Assembly: GCA_963575745.1 (NCBI GenBank)
Contig: CAUYUJ010004770.1
Span: forward strand, 20,001 to 47,500
Direction: 5' to 3'
DNA: 27,500 nt
Origin: Prorocentrum cordatum
Lineage: Eukaryota; Sar; Dinophyceae; Prorocentrales; Prorocentraceae
Position numbers and translations under genes: made by a program. Of the stretch, positions 17,490 through 26,910 are shown piece by piece. Each line of letters starts with the position of its first letter. Position 1 is the stretch's first letter. The notes beneath the pieces were generated by a model. It was given only the letters and a program-made list of their open reading frames with translations, ran no database searches and was not told the origin of the DNA.

Positions 17490-17705
17490 TGCGTGGCAGA
17501 GTGCCTCCTCCTCGCCCGCCTTCCTCCCCGCATCCTCCTTTTCTCACTCTTCCCTCCTCCTCCTCCTCCCCATTTTTTCCCCTCCTCCTCTCTTCTCTTT
17601 TTCTCCTCCTTCTCCTTCACCTTCCCCTTTCCTTCACACCCCCTCCTCCTCCTCCTCCTCCTCCTCCTCCTCCTCCTCCTCCTCCTCCTCCTCCTCCTCC
17701 TCGGT
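17490..17705. repeat. CTC polypyrimidine tract
   Basis: Pyrimidine-rich run ending in about 21 uninterrupted CTC units (17640-17703). Poly-Pro, poly-Leu, poly-Glu, poly-Arg and poly-Gly frames result. From 17706 to 17985 there is no gene or clear repeat. Confidence 0.9.
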
Positions 17706-17989
17706 TCGGTTCGGTCGAATGGCGGAGAGTCGAAGCCAATGATGGTGAGAGAAAGGGCGAGAAGAACGCTGGGTGAAGAATGACAGCAGGCAGCAACAGC
17801 AACCGCGGAGGTGGACTGAACTGCCAGGCGCTCTTGGCGCAGCCTGCACCTGTAAGTGCAAGCAGGGGTACTATCACTTAAAGCTGATGGACACTTAAGT
17901 AAGGAAAAGGGGAGGAAATAAAGAGATGGAAAAGGAGAGCCTTCCCCCACGGAGTGAAACCAGTTACTGCCTGAGGCGAAGCTGGGCGA

Positions 17990-18275
17990 TGACCTCCTCC
18001 TCCTCCTTCCTCCTCCCTCCTTCCTCCCCTTCCTCCTCCTCCTCCCCCCCCATCCGCCCTCCTCGCCCCTCCTCCGCCCTCCTACATTAACACTCCTCCT
18101 CCTCCCCTCCTCCTGCTCCCCTCCTCCTCCTCCTCCACCTCCTCCTCCTCATTCCCTCCTCCTTCTCCTCCTCTCCTCCTCCGCCTCCTCCTCTTCCTCT
18201 CCTCTCCCTCATCCTCCTCCTCCTCCTCTCCTCCTCCTCCTCCTCCTCCTCCTCCTCCTCCTCCTTCTCCTCATA
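17990..18275. repeat. CTC polypyrimidine tract
   Basis: Interrupted CTC and CCTCC repeats, followed at 18276-18375 by a short CAT/TCATTCAT stretch resembling the 15.4-17.4 kb microsatellites. Confidence 0.85.
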
Positions 18276-18379
18276 TCATCATCTCATAATCATTCATCAT
18301 CATCATCTCATTCATAATCGTTCGTCGTCGTCATCATCATCATCCACTCACATTCATCATCATCAGATCATTCATCGTA

Positions 18380-18765
18380 GCATTTCCTCCTCCTCCTCCT
18401 CTCCGCCCTCGCCTCCGCCTCCGCCTCCGCCTCCTCCTCCGATTCCTCACTCCTTGCTCCTCCTCCTTCCTCCTCCTCATCCTCCTCCTCTCCTTCTCCT
18501 CTTCTCCTCCCTCTCCTCCTCCCTCCCTCCTTCCTTCCTCCTCCTCCTGCTCCTTTTTTTTCCTCCTCCTCCCCCCATCCGCCCTCCTCGCCCTCCTCCG
18601 CCCTCCTCCGCCTCCTCCTCCTCCTCCTCCTCCTCCTCCTCCTCCTCCTCCTCCTCCTCCTCCTCCTCCTCTTGGTCATTATCGTAACCAGCAGTATCGT
18701 CATCAGCATCATCGTCATCATCGTGGTCGTCATCATCATCATCGTCACCATATGTTCCCAGATTG
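18380..18765. repeat. CTC tract passing into CAT microsatellite
   Basis: CTC repeats, including about 25 perfect units at 18598-18672, are followed by CAT/CGT repeats at 18675-18755. From 18766 to 18960 no gene is seen. Confidence 0.85.
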
Positions 18766-18962
18766 TCCTGGAAGCCGACGATTATTTGTGTATGTGTGTG
18801 TCTTCCCGTCCTGATGAATCGAAAGCACATTGGGCGCGCGTCTGTTCAAGGGAGCGACTACAGCAGCGCGAGGGAAAGGCCTGTAGGGACCTGTGGCGAG
18901 GGAACTTGTGGAACAGGAGGTGCAAGCATTGGTGCATCCTGAGTTGACTGTGGTCCCCATTA

Positions 18963-19131
18963 TTCGAGTAATGGCTCGACTACAGACTTGATTTACCCCA
19001 AAGTTGTTTTTCTCGTCGAGTCGTACGCCGAATTCTTCGTAGATCGACGAACGCTCTACGCACTCCCCATGGATTCGACGAACGAATACATGCTGGGGTA
19101 AATCAAGTATGTAGTCGATGCCCTACTCGAA
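18963..19131. mobile_element. MITE-like foldback element, 169 nt
   Basis: Terminal TTCGAGTA (18963-18970) pairs with TACTCGAA (19124-19131). A 25-nt inner arm at 18976-19000 pairs with 19094-19118 with one mismatch; it includes ACTTGATTTACCCCA. Further inward, TCGTCGA matches TCGACGA, so most of the element can fold on itself. It is too short to encode a transposase. No clear target-site duplication was found. From 19132 to 19638 no gene is seen. Confidence 0.75.
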
Positions 19132-19644
19132 CGATCCGAAAATCCTCAGACGGTGTGTTAGCACAAACGTGTGCTTGGCTACTGAAGCCATTCGGCACGG
19201 CGCATGTGGTTCAAGGAGGGCCGACTCGGGCTGCGCGCAGTTGCGGTGCGATGCGATGCGACCACCGTTGCGGACAGCGCCTGGGCCTAGAGCAGACCAG
19301 GTGGGCGAGGCCATGGCCTCTAGGATCTGAAGTGTCTGGATTCATGCCATGCAAGACATGTAAAAAGTTAGGAGGAGAGGGGGAGGAGGAGGAAAAGAAA
19401 ATCCTTGGTGTCGGTGTCGGCGCGGATTTGGCGAGACGTCTTGACGTTCGCTGAGATTTTACGTCATTGGTCTAGGTCCCGGGTGCTGGTCGACGTGAGG
19501 TCGAGTGAAGTGGAGCTGCGCGCAGTTGGTGGAATGCAACGGAGCGAACACATGTTGAGCCAGCACACGTCCTAAGGATCCTCGAACTCTCTCCCCTTCT
19601 CCTCATCCTCATCCACGTCAAATACTCCTCATCATCATAATCAT

Positions 19645-19843
19645 TTGGCGGCGAGCGAGGGGGGAAGTGAGAAGAAGAAGGCCTTCTCAGAAGGCGGCGG
19701 GACTTCTCAGAAGCCCTCGCGCTTTCTTAGAAGCTGTTGCTCGTTTTCGGGACAGGCTTAGAACACTTCTCTGAAGGCCGGGGGACTTCCGAGCCTTCTG
19801 AGAAGGCCTTCTCCTTTTCACTTCCCCCCCTCGCTCGCCGCCG
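19645..19843. mobile_element. MITE-like element with long terminal inverted repeats in a CAT tract
   Basis: Arms of about 55 nt, starting GGCGGCGAGCGAGG (about 19647) and ending with its complement CCTCGCTCGCCGCC (about 19842), contain AGAAGGCCTTCTCAGAAGGC on both sides. The 6-nt sequence AATCAT flanks both ends (19639-19644 and 19844-19849), consistent with a target-site duplication. The flanks are CAT/ATC-type microsatellite, the likely insertion target. Inside, the palindrome CTTCTCAGAAG occurs repeatedly. Confidence 0.78.
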
Positions 19844-19849
19844 AATCAT

Positions 19850-19925
19850 TGTCATCACCATCCTCATCACCATCACCATAACCATACCATCACCATCACC
19901 ACCACCATCACCATCACCATCCTCC
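19850..19925. repeat. CAT/CAC microsatellite
   Basis: Mixed ATCACC and CATCAC repeats directly after the MITE-like element. From 19926 to 20600 there is no supported gene; ATGCAATCGTTG recurs at about 20398 and 20435. Confidence 0.75.
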
Positions 19926-20600
19926 TGAACCGCAGCCACTGGAGCACCTTGTTCCTCCAATTCGGGAACGCCGAAAACTTCTGCCTTCTATTCCCTTTCC
20001 AAATGTTCCGGAAAAAAAGGCTCGCCGTAAGACGCTAGGCCGCCAAATATGGACCGTTCAACCTGCGGCGGTGGGACGAATCGCATACGCGGCCCGAGCG
20101 GCAGCCGGGCTGCGAGGGCGCGAACCGTACACAGAGAGGCGCGACGAGAGAAGGAGATCACGAGTGGCGAGCAAATCAAGATCCACGCCCTCGCGGTCTA
20201 GGCTCCTGGGCATGAGCCCGAAGATACGCGATTGCATGGATACGGTCCGCGCGGGTTGAAGCCGGAGTAGCCAGTCTGGCCCAGATGGGTCCGCGGAGGA
20301 GGCGCAACAGCAGTCGCAGTAGTCGGCGCCTGAATGCAATAGTCTGAGCGCTGGATGCCATAGTTGCGCGTGGATGCGCGTGTGTATCTGTATCATATGC
20401 AATCGTTGTCGCCCGTGCGATGGTGCGCGCTCACATGCAATCGTTGCGCACAATTGCAGGCAATAGGTACACGATTGATGAACCACTGCACCTCTCGCCG
20501 CAGAGCCCTGTGCGACGGACCCACTAACCTCCAGCTTCAGGGCAAAGCATTCGTGAAGACACGTCCTGTAACCGCAGGGTCGCGGCCCAGGGGGCCGGCT

Positions 20601-20732
20601 CTTGCCATTGCTCGGACGTCCCTTCTCCGTGCATGCTTCGATGTCGTGCGTGCATTTTCTCGCAAGATCATCCAAGGTGCTCCTCGATGGTCCTCGCTGG
20701 GGAAAGAATGCACACGTCCGAGAGATGCCAAG
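20601..20732. mobile_element. Inverted-repeat element, copy 1 ('CTCGGACGT' ends)
   Basis: CTTGCCATTGCTCGGACGTC (20601-20620) pairs with 20713-20732 at 16 of 20 positions. The interior 'AAGATCATCCAAGGTGCTCC' and 'AATGCACACGTCCGA' is conserved in the copy at 22041. Minus-strand frames give the peptide 'RTCAFF..RGPSRS.LD' in both copies, which reflects nucleotide conservation of the repeat; a gene is not supported. Confidence 0.7.
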
Positions 20733-20834
20733 AGGCTTGCGAGGTTGGGTTACGAACATGGGCTCCGCCCACGAGGAGAGGACGGCCACGGAGGCAGACA
20801 GGAAGAGAGACCCTCAGGGTGCCGCCAGGTGTCC

Positions 20835-21415
20835 TCTTCCCTCTTCCCTCCTCCTCCTCTTCCTCCTCCTCTTCCCTCCTCCTCCTCCTCCTCCTCCCTC
20901 CTCATCCCGCCTCCTTCTCCTCCTCCTCCTCCTCCTCCTCCTCCGCCTCCTCCTCCTCCATCCTCCTCCATCCTCCTCCATCCTCCTCCAACCTCCTCCT
21001 CCATCCTCCTCCTCCTCCTCCTCCTTCTCCTCCTCCTCTCCTCCTCCCTCCTCAAGCCTCCTCCATCCTCCTTCTCCCCGTCCTCCTCCATCCTCCTCCT
21101 CGAGCCTCCTCCTCCTCCTCCTCCTCGAGCCTCCTCCATCCTCCTTCTCATCCTTCATCCTCCTTCTCCTCCTCCATCCTCCTCCAACCCGTCCTCCTCC
21201 TCCATCCTCCTCCTCGTCCTTCTCCTCCTCCAGTCCTCCTCCATCCTCCTCCTCGAGCCTCCACCTCCTCCTCCTCCTTCTCCTCCATCCTCCTCCATCC
21301 TCCCCCTCCTCCTCCTCCTCCATCCTCCTTCTCCGCCATCCTCCTCCTCCCCGTCCTCCTCCATCCTCCTCCTCGAGCTTCCTCTTCCTCCTCCTCCTCG
21401 AGCCTCCACCTACCC
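20835..21415. repeat. CTC/CATCCTC polypyrimidine array
   Basis: About 580 nt of CTC units with regular CATCCTCCTC and CGAGCCTCC interruptions. A loose unit of about 30-60 nt (CTCGAGCCTCC...CATCCTCC) recurs at 21098, 21122, 21250 and 21370. Proline/serine/leucine frames and the glycine/arginine/glutamate frames opposite are repeat translations. 21416-22040 is GC-rich and holds no supported gene. Confidence 0.9.
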
Positions 21416-21630
21416 GCCACCCCCCCCAAATCCCGCGTGCAGGCCGCGGACCAGCCGGTCCTCCCGACCGCAGCCGCGGAACCGGGGCGCGGCGCTCGCT
21501 CTCGGGCGCACACGTCTCCACCGGGGGGGGGCGGCCAGGCGTGCGTGCGGGGCGGGCGGCCCGCAGGAGAAACTCTCCCGCGCCCGCGCGAACGCGCCCG
21601 CCCGTCGCGAGGTGCCACGTCCTCGCCTCT

Positions 21631-21652
21631 GGCCATCGCTCGGACGTCGATT
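21631..21652. repeat. Partial end of the 'CTCGGACGT' element
   Basis: GGCCATCGCTCGGACGTCGA matches the left ends at 20604 and 22045. The rest of the element is absent, so it is a truncated third copy. Confidence 0.5.
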
Positions 21653-22040
21653 GGACGCGGATCGACGCTGGATCGACGCTAGGCCGACGCTGCCGACGCC
21701 AGATCGGCGCGGTCTCATCGACTCCCAGACGCGAGTCGACGCCAGAGATTGCATTACGAGGGTGCAGCAAGCTCCAATGATGTGCCACCGAAGCCCCCCT
21801 TTGTCTCTTAAGACACCAAACAGTCACGTGAGGTCAACACGCCTCCGCATGTCGGGGGCGCGCAGACATGGACTAGCGATCCATAGATCTGGCGCGCGGT
21901 CGCCAGATCCATGGATCGGGGGAGGCGCCCTCCCCAGAATGCGGCCCGTGCCGCCTCGTTCGGCGGCGGAAAACTCGCGGTTCCCCCTGAAAACAAGACC
22001 CGTCGCTAATCCACGCCCCCTCAATCCATGTTTGCGATCG

Positions 22041-22169
22041 CCTGACATCACTCGGACGTCAATTCCCCGTACATGTCTCGGTTCTGCGCGTGTTTTTTCC
22101 TAGATGATCCAGGATGCTCCTCGAGGGCCCACGCCAAGAAAAAAATGCACACGTCCGAACGATGCCAAG
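22041..22169. mobile_element. Inverted-repeat element, copy 2 ('CTCGGACGT' ends)
   Basis: CCTGACATCACTCGGACGTC (22041-22060) faces CACGTCCGAACGATGCCAAG (22150-22169). The centre 'GATGATCCAGGATGCTCC' parallels copy 1 at 20601-20732, and both copies are about 130 nt in the same orientation. Confidence 0.7.
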
Positions 22170-22204
22170 GATCATCGAAGTGCCATTTCCTCTCCTTGGA
22201 TCGC

Positions 22205-22620
22205 CTGCTCCTCCACCTCCTCCTCTCCTGAGCCGAGCCATGGGGGCGACACGCCCGAGCCACCTCCTCCTCCTCCTTCTCCTGGTCCTCGTCCTCCTTC
22301 TCCGTTTCCTCCTCCTCCTCCTCCTCCTCCTCCCCTCCTCCTCCTCCTCCTCCTCCTCCTCCTTATCATCCCCATTATCTTCCTATTTGCCCTCCTCGTC
22401 GTCCCCTTCTCTCCCCATTCTCCGCCAGCTCATCCTCCTCAATGCCCTCAGCCGCCTCCTCCACCTGTTCCTCCTCTTCCCCGTCATCATCCTCCTGCTT
22501 CTCCTGCTCCTCCGCATCATGATGATTTCGTGCTCATGCTCCTCCTCCTCTTCCTCCTGCTCCTCTTGCAGATCCTTTCCCTCCCATCTCTTCCCTTCTC
22601 CACCTCCCCCTCCTGGCAGA
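22205..22620. repeat. CTC/CCTCC polypyrimidine region
   Basis: Interrupted CTC repeats with a dense core at 22310-22365 and looser CCTCCTC sequence to 22620. No gene. Confidence 0.8.
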
Positions 22621-22809
22621 AGATCGACGCCAAGGAGGCCGGCAGCTCACACGAGCCGTTCCAGAGCCCCGTCTGGCGCCTCGGCTCTCCCGCCCAGCGC
22701 ACCTGTGACGCCGGACGGCGCGCGTCGCGCCGCGCGAAGCACGGACAGCTGCTGCCACCAGCAGCGCACACGCGCATGAGTCGGGGACGCAAGGAAATGC
22801 GCTGCTCAC

Positions 22810-22978
22810 CACGATCGGCGTACACGTAGAGGCCGTCAACGAAGACAGCGGTGTAGACAAACAGCCTCTTCAGTGCAGCTGAAGAAGCAAAGTCGCCATC
22901 CAGAAACCTCCGTGCATGCATGAGGTCGTTTAAGGTCCAACCGTTCGCACACAAGTCTTGATCGCAAAGACCGCCCAT
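22810..22978 (-). CDS. Possible first exon of an unrecognised gene
   Basis: From the ATG at 22976-22978 the frame reads 'MGGLCDQDLCANGWTLNDLM', then about 36 residues of balanced, non-repetitive composition ending 'FVDGLYVYADR'. Immediately after, GTGAGC (22809-22804 on this strand) is a good splice donor. Beyond it the frame turns Arg/Ser-rich and runs into CTC repeat, so I place the exon end there. No family is recognised and no second exon was identified. The ORF as a whole would run to 22517. Confidence 0.3.
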
Positions 22979-23190
22979 GCTGGCTGCTGGCGATTACTTG
23001 ACCATGAATTGTCTGATCGCGTCAAAACCATCACTGACTACTGGAAGGTCGGAATGACTGTTAACAAGCAGCACCGAAGCAAATGACAACCACGGTAGAT
23101 GGTAAACTGCAGAACTGCAACCTTCCCGCGATAAGAAACTGCCATTGAGGAGCAAGAATCTGCATAGACATCATGCCGCAAATTTCAGCA

Positions 23191-23297
23191 CCGAGTTCTT
23201 GGATCCGCGACTGGACACCATCCCCAGTGCGCGGAGCGCGCCAGGAGCGGCGCCAGAGGCGCCGCCAGGGGAGAACCACGCCGATCCAAGAACTCGG
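23191..23297. other. Inverted repeat, 15-bp perfect arms around 77 nt
   Basis: CCGAGTTCTTGGATC (23191-23205) is the exact reverse complement of 23283-23297. The interior contains a second palindrome, GGCGCCAGAGGCGCC. It could be a short foldback element. The surrounding 22979-23625 shows no supported gene, although it is less repetitive than its neighbours and could contain intron or UTR. Confidence 0.65.
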
Positions 23298-23625
23298 AGC
23301 GGACCTCCGAGAAACTCTGCTTGACGCCACCTCTGGCTCATCCATGCAAGTGGAAGCGCTGCGTAGGCGGTTGGGAAACAAGGGAGAGCGTGGCAAGTCC
23401 AGTGATGTTTGGCAGCAGCTTTCTGAGCTCCAGACACCAGGATTGATCCAGCTCTGATCTGCGAGGCAATGTGCCACGTCTGCGTCGCGCGGGAGTTGCC
23501 GACATGTCCCACTCCTCCGAAACCCAGGCAAGGGCAGGCACCGCCCTCGGCTCCGCAAGAAGGGCTGAGAACGATCTTGCGTCGGCCAGTCCTGCAAGCC
23601 GTGGGATATGCGAAGAATGTCAACA

Positions 23626-24180
23626 TCAACTCAGCGCTGCCTCTGCCTCTGCCTTTTCCCAAAGCGCTTCTTTCTTCGTGAGGCCATGCTCTGTAAGTAA
23701 ATGATTCCACAATGCCTTCTTCCCGCCCCCTCCAAGACGGACAGCTGGGCAAGAACAGCCAGATCTCACGCACCACACGCGGTCTTCACTTGCCTTCAGG
23801 TTGAGGTGGTCATCGCTGTGCCTGCGTCGAAAAAAATACCAAACCTCAGCTCGCTCCGTGCTGCTCTGGTCCGAGGAGGCTGGCATGTACAGGTCATCTG
23901 GCGGCATGCTCGAGCGTGGAACGCCAGGCTCCACCGCTGAACCAGGTTCCGCTGTTTGACGACCACCGTGTTGGCGCAACAGCTGACTTCCAGAACGGTT
24001 TCGCCGGAGCCGGGAGGGCCTCCGTTGCTTTCTCTTGCGCACCTGCACCACCACGCTTGCAGTTGCTGCCACAGCCAACTCTGCACTCGCCAGACTCTTC
24101 TTTTTCCTCTGCTTGACTTTCTGAACCTTGCTGCCACCAGTTGCACCGAAGCTGGCCTTCTTATTGCCGCGTTTGGGCAT
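23626..24180 (-). CDS. Basic protein with BED-like zinc finger
   Basis: The ATG at 24178-24180 begins 'MPKRGNKKASFGATGGSKVQ', a Lys/Arg-rich N-terminus with a second basic cluster 'RKRKQRRPSRLRR', suggesting nuclear localisation. The C-terminal third reads 'EVWYFFRRRHSDDHLNLKAS', then 'WCVRSGCSC' and 'ALWNHLLTEHG'. The order of aromatic pair, cysteines and H-x5-H is that of BED-type zinc fingers, DNA-binding modules of chromatin proteins and hAT transposases; cysteine spacing is not canonical. 184 residues, stop TGA at 23626-23628. An upstream in-frame extension to 24237 has only TTG and is not used. Downstream exons carrying an hAT catalytic domain were looked for and not seen. Confidence 0.55.
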   Translation of the reverse strand: MPKRGNKKASFGATGGSKVQKVKQRKKKSLASAELAVAATASVVVQVRKRKQRRPSRLRRNRSGSQLLRQHGGRQTAEPGSAVEPGVPRSSMPPDDLYMPASSDQSSTERAEVWYFFRRRHSDDHLNLKASEDRVWCVRSGCSCPAVRLGGGGKKALWNHLLTEHGLTKKEALWEKAEAEAALS

Positions 24181-24304
24181 TGTGAACGTGGAGCGAAGCA
24201 GACCACACCAGCTGCACAAAATAAAATTGAGACGCAAACGTCAATGGACTGGCCAATGAGATGAGCCCAAAGGAACACGGAACGCTTTCATCGACCACAC
24301 TTCT

Positions 24305-24472
24305 GTCGGGCGTGTCCCACTACAGGGGGATTTCCGACGGAAGATAAAAAACAAAAACAAACAAAAAGATCCAAAAATATAGTCCGCGAGCCTAGTTTTT
24401 GATTATTTTTGACTAGTTTTGAATATGTTTTATTTTTCGTCGAAAATCCCCCTGTAGGGGGAGAGGCCCGAC
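24305..24472. mobile_element. AT-rich MITE-like foldback element, 168 nt
   Basis: Ends GTCGGGC (24305) and GCCCGAC (24472). Arms of about 45 nt match at about 39 of 45 positions and include CTACAGGGGGATTT. The interior is A/T-rich (AAAACAAAAACAAAC and TTTTGATTATTTTTGAC) in an otherwise GC-rich region. No reading frame. No convincing target-site duplication. Confidence 0.8.
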
Positions 24473-24476
24473 TTAA

Positions 24477-24902
24477 GACTACACGCAAGAGTGACCCTGG
24501 GTAAGAGTGACCTTTGGTGCGCGGATTTCTGGGGGCCGCGGGGGGGACCAAACACGAGCGCGCAAGACGATGCGACCGCATCACGCTCGGCGATCGGGTG
24601 GCCCCAATGGGCCTCGGGGATCTTCTGACCCGGGTAAATCCAGACCCGGGTCAGTCAGGCATGCAGGAACCTGCAAACTCCTGCAAGATGCTGCGCCCAA
24701 CCCCGGGCAGGTCAATGCGAAGGAACCTGCAGGATCCTACAGGATCCTACACCCAAACCCGGCCCATTCGACCCTGGCCCTGCAGGATCCTGCAAGATCT
24801 TGGCGCTCTGGCTGACCCCCGTTTGCATTGAGCCCCGTCTCAAGGCTTCCGAGGGCCCGCACCAAAGGTCACTCCTGCGAAGGGTCACTCTTACGTGTAG
24901 TC
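24477..24902. mobile_element. Non-autonomous TIR element, 426 nt
   Basis: A 45-nt left terminal repeat (24477-24521) matches the reverse complement of 24858-24902 at 40 of 45 positions. Each terminal repeat holds two copies of AAGAGTGACC or AGGAGTGACC. TTAA lies directly outside the left end and two bases outside the right end, which recalls the TTAA target of piggyBac elements (tentative). The interior has repeated CCTGCAGGATCCT-type motifs and no transposase. It abuts the element ending at 24472. Confidence 0.8.
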
Positions 24903-25703
24903 GATTAAAATATTGGAATGACCTCGGGGAGGGCTTCAACGGGATCCAAAAATCACTCGAGACGGCCCAAGACGATTCCGCCCTGGCCAAATAACCTCCC
25001 CCTACGGCCAAAGAACGCCCCAAGACCAGCCAAAAAGCACCATGGAGGCCCCAAGATTGCCAAATGAGCGTCTTCGGGAGAGCTCGGTAGAACCATCGCG
25101 CCTCGACGACAGTAGCTGACAGCAGCCAGCATCTTGAGCTGCATCAGCTGCGCCACGAATGTTTCTGAGCTGCTTTGGCGATATGCTCCCTTCGCTCAAA
25201 ACGGGCTCCTCTCCCAATTCCCTTGGCCCCGTATACGCTTTGCGGTCCCAGGGCTGGCGGGGAACCCCCCATGATGAGAATCAAACCCTTCTCCTCTTCT
25301 CCCCTCGGCGCACCTCACACCCCTTGCTCATGCATGGCGCCCGTGATGCAAGATGTGATGCGGAGGCTTCTGCCCCATGTTTCCATGGTCGATCGAAGGC
25401 AGGGAAAAAACAAGCAGGGATCCGGGGGGAGCGGGAAAAGGGAAGATATGGATGCGAAAATTCAAAATTCGGATCTCGATAGCGACGAGTACATAACGGA
25501 TATGGGTTGAAATTCGCTCGGAGCACAGCGCAACCCCATTTGAAAATTCCGAAGAGCCTGGTCCACAATACTTGGCCCCCCACCACAGGGGACTGTTGCA
25601 CGCGAACGGCCACTAGAGAGGACACTGCTGGCATCGGGGGGCGCAGAGAGCGGGGAGGGAAGGAGGGGGGAGGAGGGGTCACGGAAGGACGTACGGAGAG
25701 ATG

Positions 25704-25976
25704 ATGCAATCTATGCGGTGCAATCTCTGTGGTGCAATCGATGTGGTGCAATTTACGTGGTGAATCCGCGCGGTGCAATCGACGTGGTGCAGTCTGCGTG
25801 GTGCAACGTATGCTGCGCAACCGCTGCGGTGCAAATCAACGTGGTGCAGTCGACGTGGTGCCATTTGTGTGGTGCAATTTGTTGCGCAAGTTACGTGATA
25901 TAGCCGATGCGGTGCAACCGACGTAACGCAACCGATGCGGTGCATCTTCATGGTACGATCTATGTAGTACACTCCC
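25704..25976 (+). repeat. 14-nt minisatellite, main locus, about 18-19 copies
   Basis: Units of the form CGATGTGGTGCAAT: a constant GGTGCAA followed by a variable block such as TCTATGC, TCGACGT or CCGATGC. Most units are exactly 14 nt. Two spots depart from the period (about 25755 and 25880-25905). 24903-25703 holds no gene or repeat that I can support. Confidence 0.9.
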
Positions 25977-25979
25977 GGC

Positions 25980-26855
25980 ATAACGGGCGTTGCGGGGGGG
26001 ACGGGGGAGGGGGACATAACGCGACGCCCCTCCCCCTCCCGCCGCGCGTTTCCAGCGCCTCAGCGCCTGCGCGCATCGCACCGAGCGCGGCAGTGCGCAG
26101 CGTAGCATGCGCCGCCGCAGCCGCGTGCACAACATCGCCAAAGTACTGCGCAGCGCACACGCGCAGTACCGCAGCGCACGTGCTTCCCCATACCCTCTTT
26201 TGCTGGTCTTTGCTGGACGACGAAGGCGCCACAGCGCCACGCGGCAACATCGAGAGGCCGCGGCCGGCGCGCGCGGAGGGGGGGGGGCCCGGCGCGGGCG
26301 GGCCGAGCGGCGCAGGTCAGGGAGACGCCACAGAGAACCGCAGAAGCCCGTGGGGAGGCAGAGGGCGCGGATGGTAAGGACGCGTGGCAAGGACGCAAGA
26401 CCCTTGGAGGCTGAAGTTGGGATTTTTTGGGCGGCGGCGACCAGTGAAAACGGCAAAGGACGGGCCACAGAGGCAAGGACGCAAGGGCATCCTAGATGAA
26501 GGCGCGCGTCCTTACTAGGCGCGTTGACTGTAGGCTCGAATCCAGCTCGCGCCGTGGACACTGAAAGCCACCGCGCAGAAGCTGCAAGCCGCCTCTGCAG
26601 ACTGCGCGTGAGACATAATGGCAGCGCACAAGCTCCCGCTGCGCGCTACGCAACGGTGCGGCGATGCACTGCACTGAGTTCGTTCAAGCTCATCACAACC
26701 ATCCTGACCCACAGCTTGCCCCCCTCCTTCTTCGACTCCTGCCCCGACCATCATGTGCTCAAGATCGGGCCCAGGACCCCTCCGAGGGTTCACCCAAGCA
26801 CTCTGCTCGGCGCCCAACGAACTCCTGACGGCGCTGGAACCCTAAACAGGCCCCC
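25980..26855. other. GC-rich stretch without a recognised gene
   Basis: Open frames exist on both strands but their composition is biased and no domain or start context is persuasive. A short repeat 'GGCAAGGACGCAAG' occurs near 26386 and 26472. Confidence 0.5.
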
Positions 26856-26856
26856 A

Positions 26857-26910
26857 GAACCTTGATCCTGGACCCTCCTCCTCGCAGTCTCGAACCTTGA
26901 TCCTGGACCC
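26857..26910. repeat. 19-nt direct repeat
   Basis: GAACCTTGATCCTGGACCC occurs at 26857-26875 and 26892-26910, 35 nt apart. Confidence 0.85.

Noticed and set aside
20058-20789. 243-residue minus-strand frame
   Set aside because: Part of it is the inverted-repeat element at 20601-20732, the rest lacks recognisable sequence, and composition is not gene-like.
20364-22103. 579-residue plus-strand frame and its overlapping shadows
   Set aside because: Its middle is CTC repeat (poly-Pro/Ser/Leu), its ends have no domain, and equally long frames exist in the other phases.
23061-23776. Two overlapping minus-strand frames downstream of the BED-like gene
   Set aside because: No domain, no splice signals that join them to the upstream frame with confidence, and an inverted repeat runs through them.
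26515-26545. tRNA B-box-like 'GGCTCGAATCC'
   Set aside because: No pairing T stem and no acceptor or anticodon arms in the surrounding sequence.
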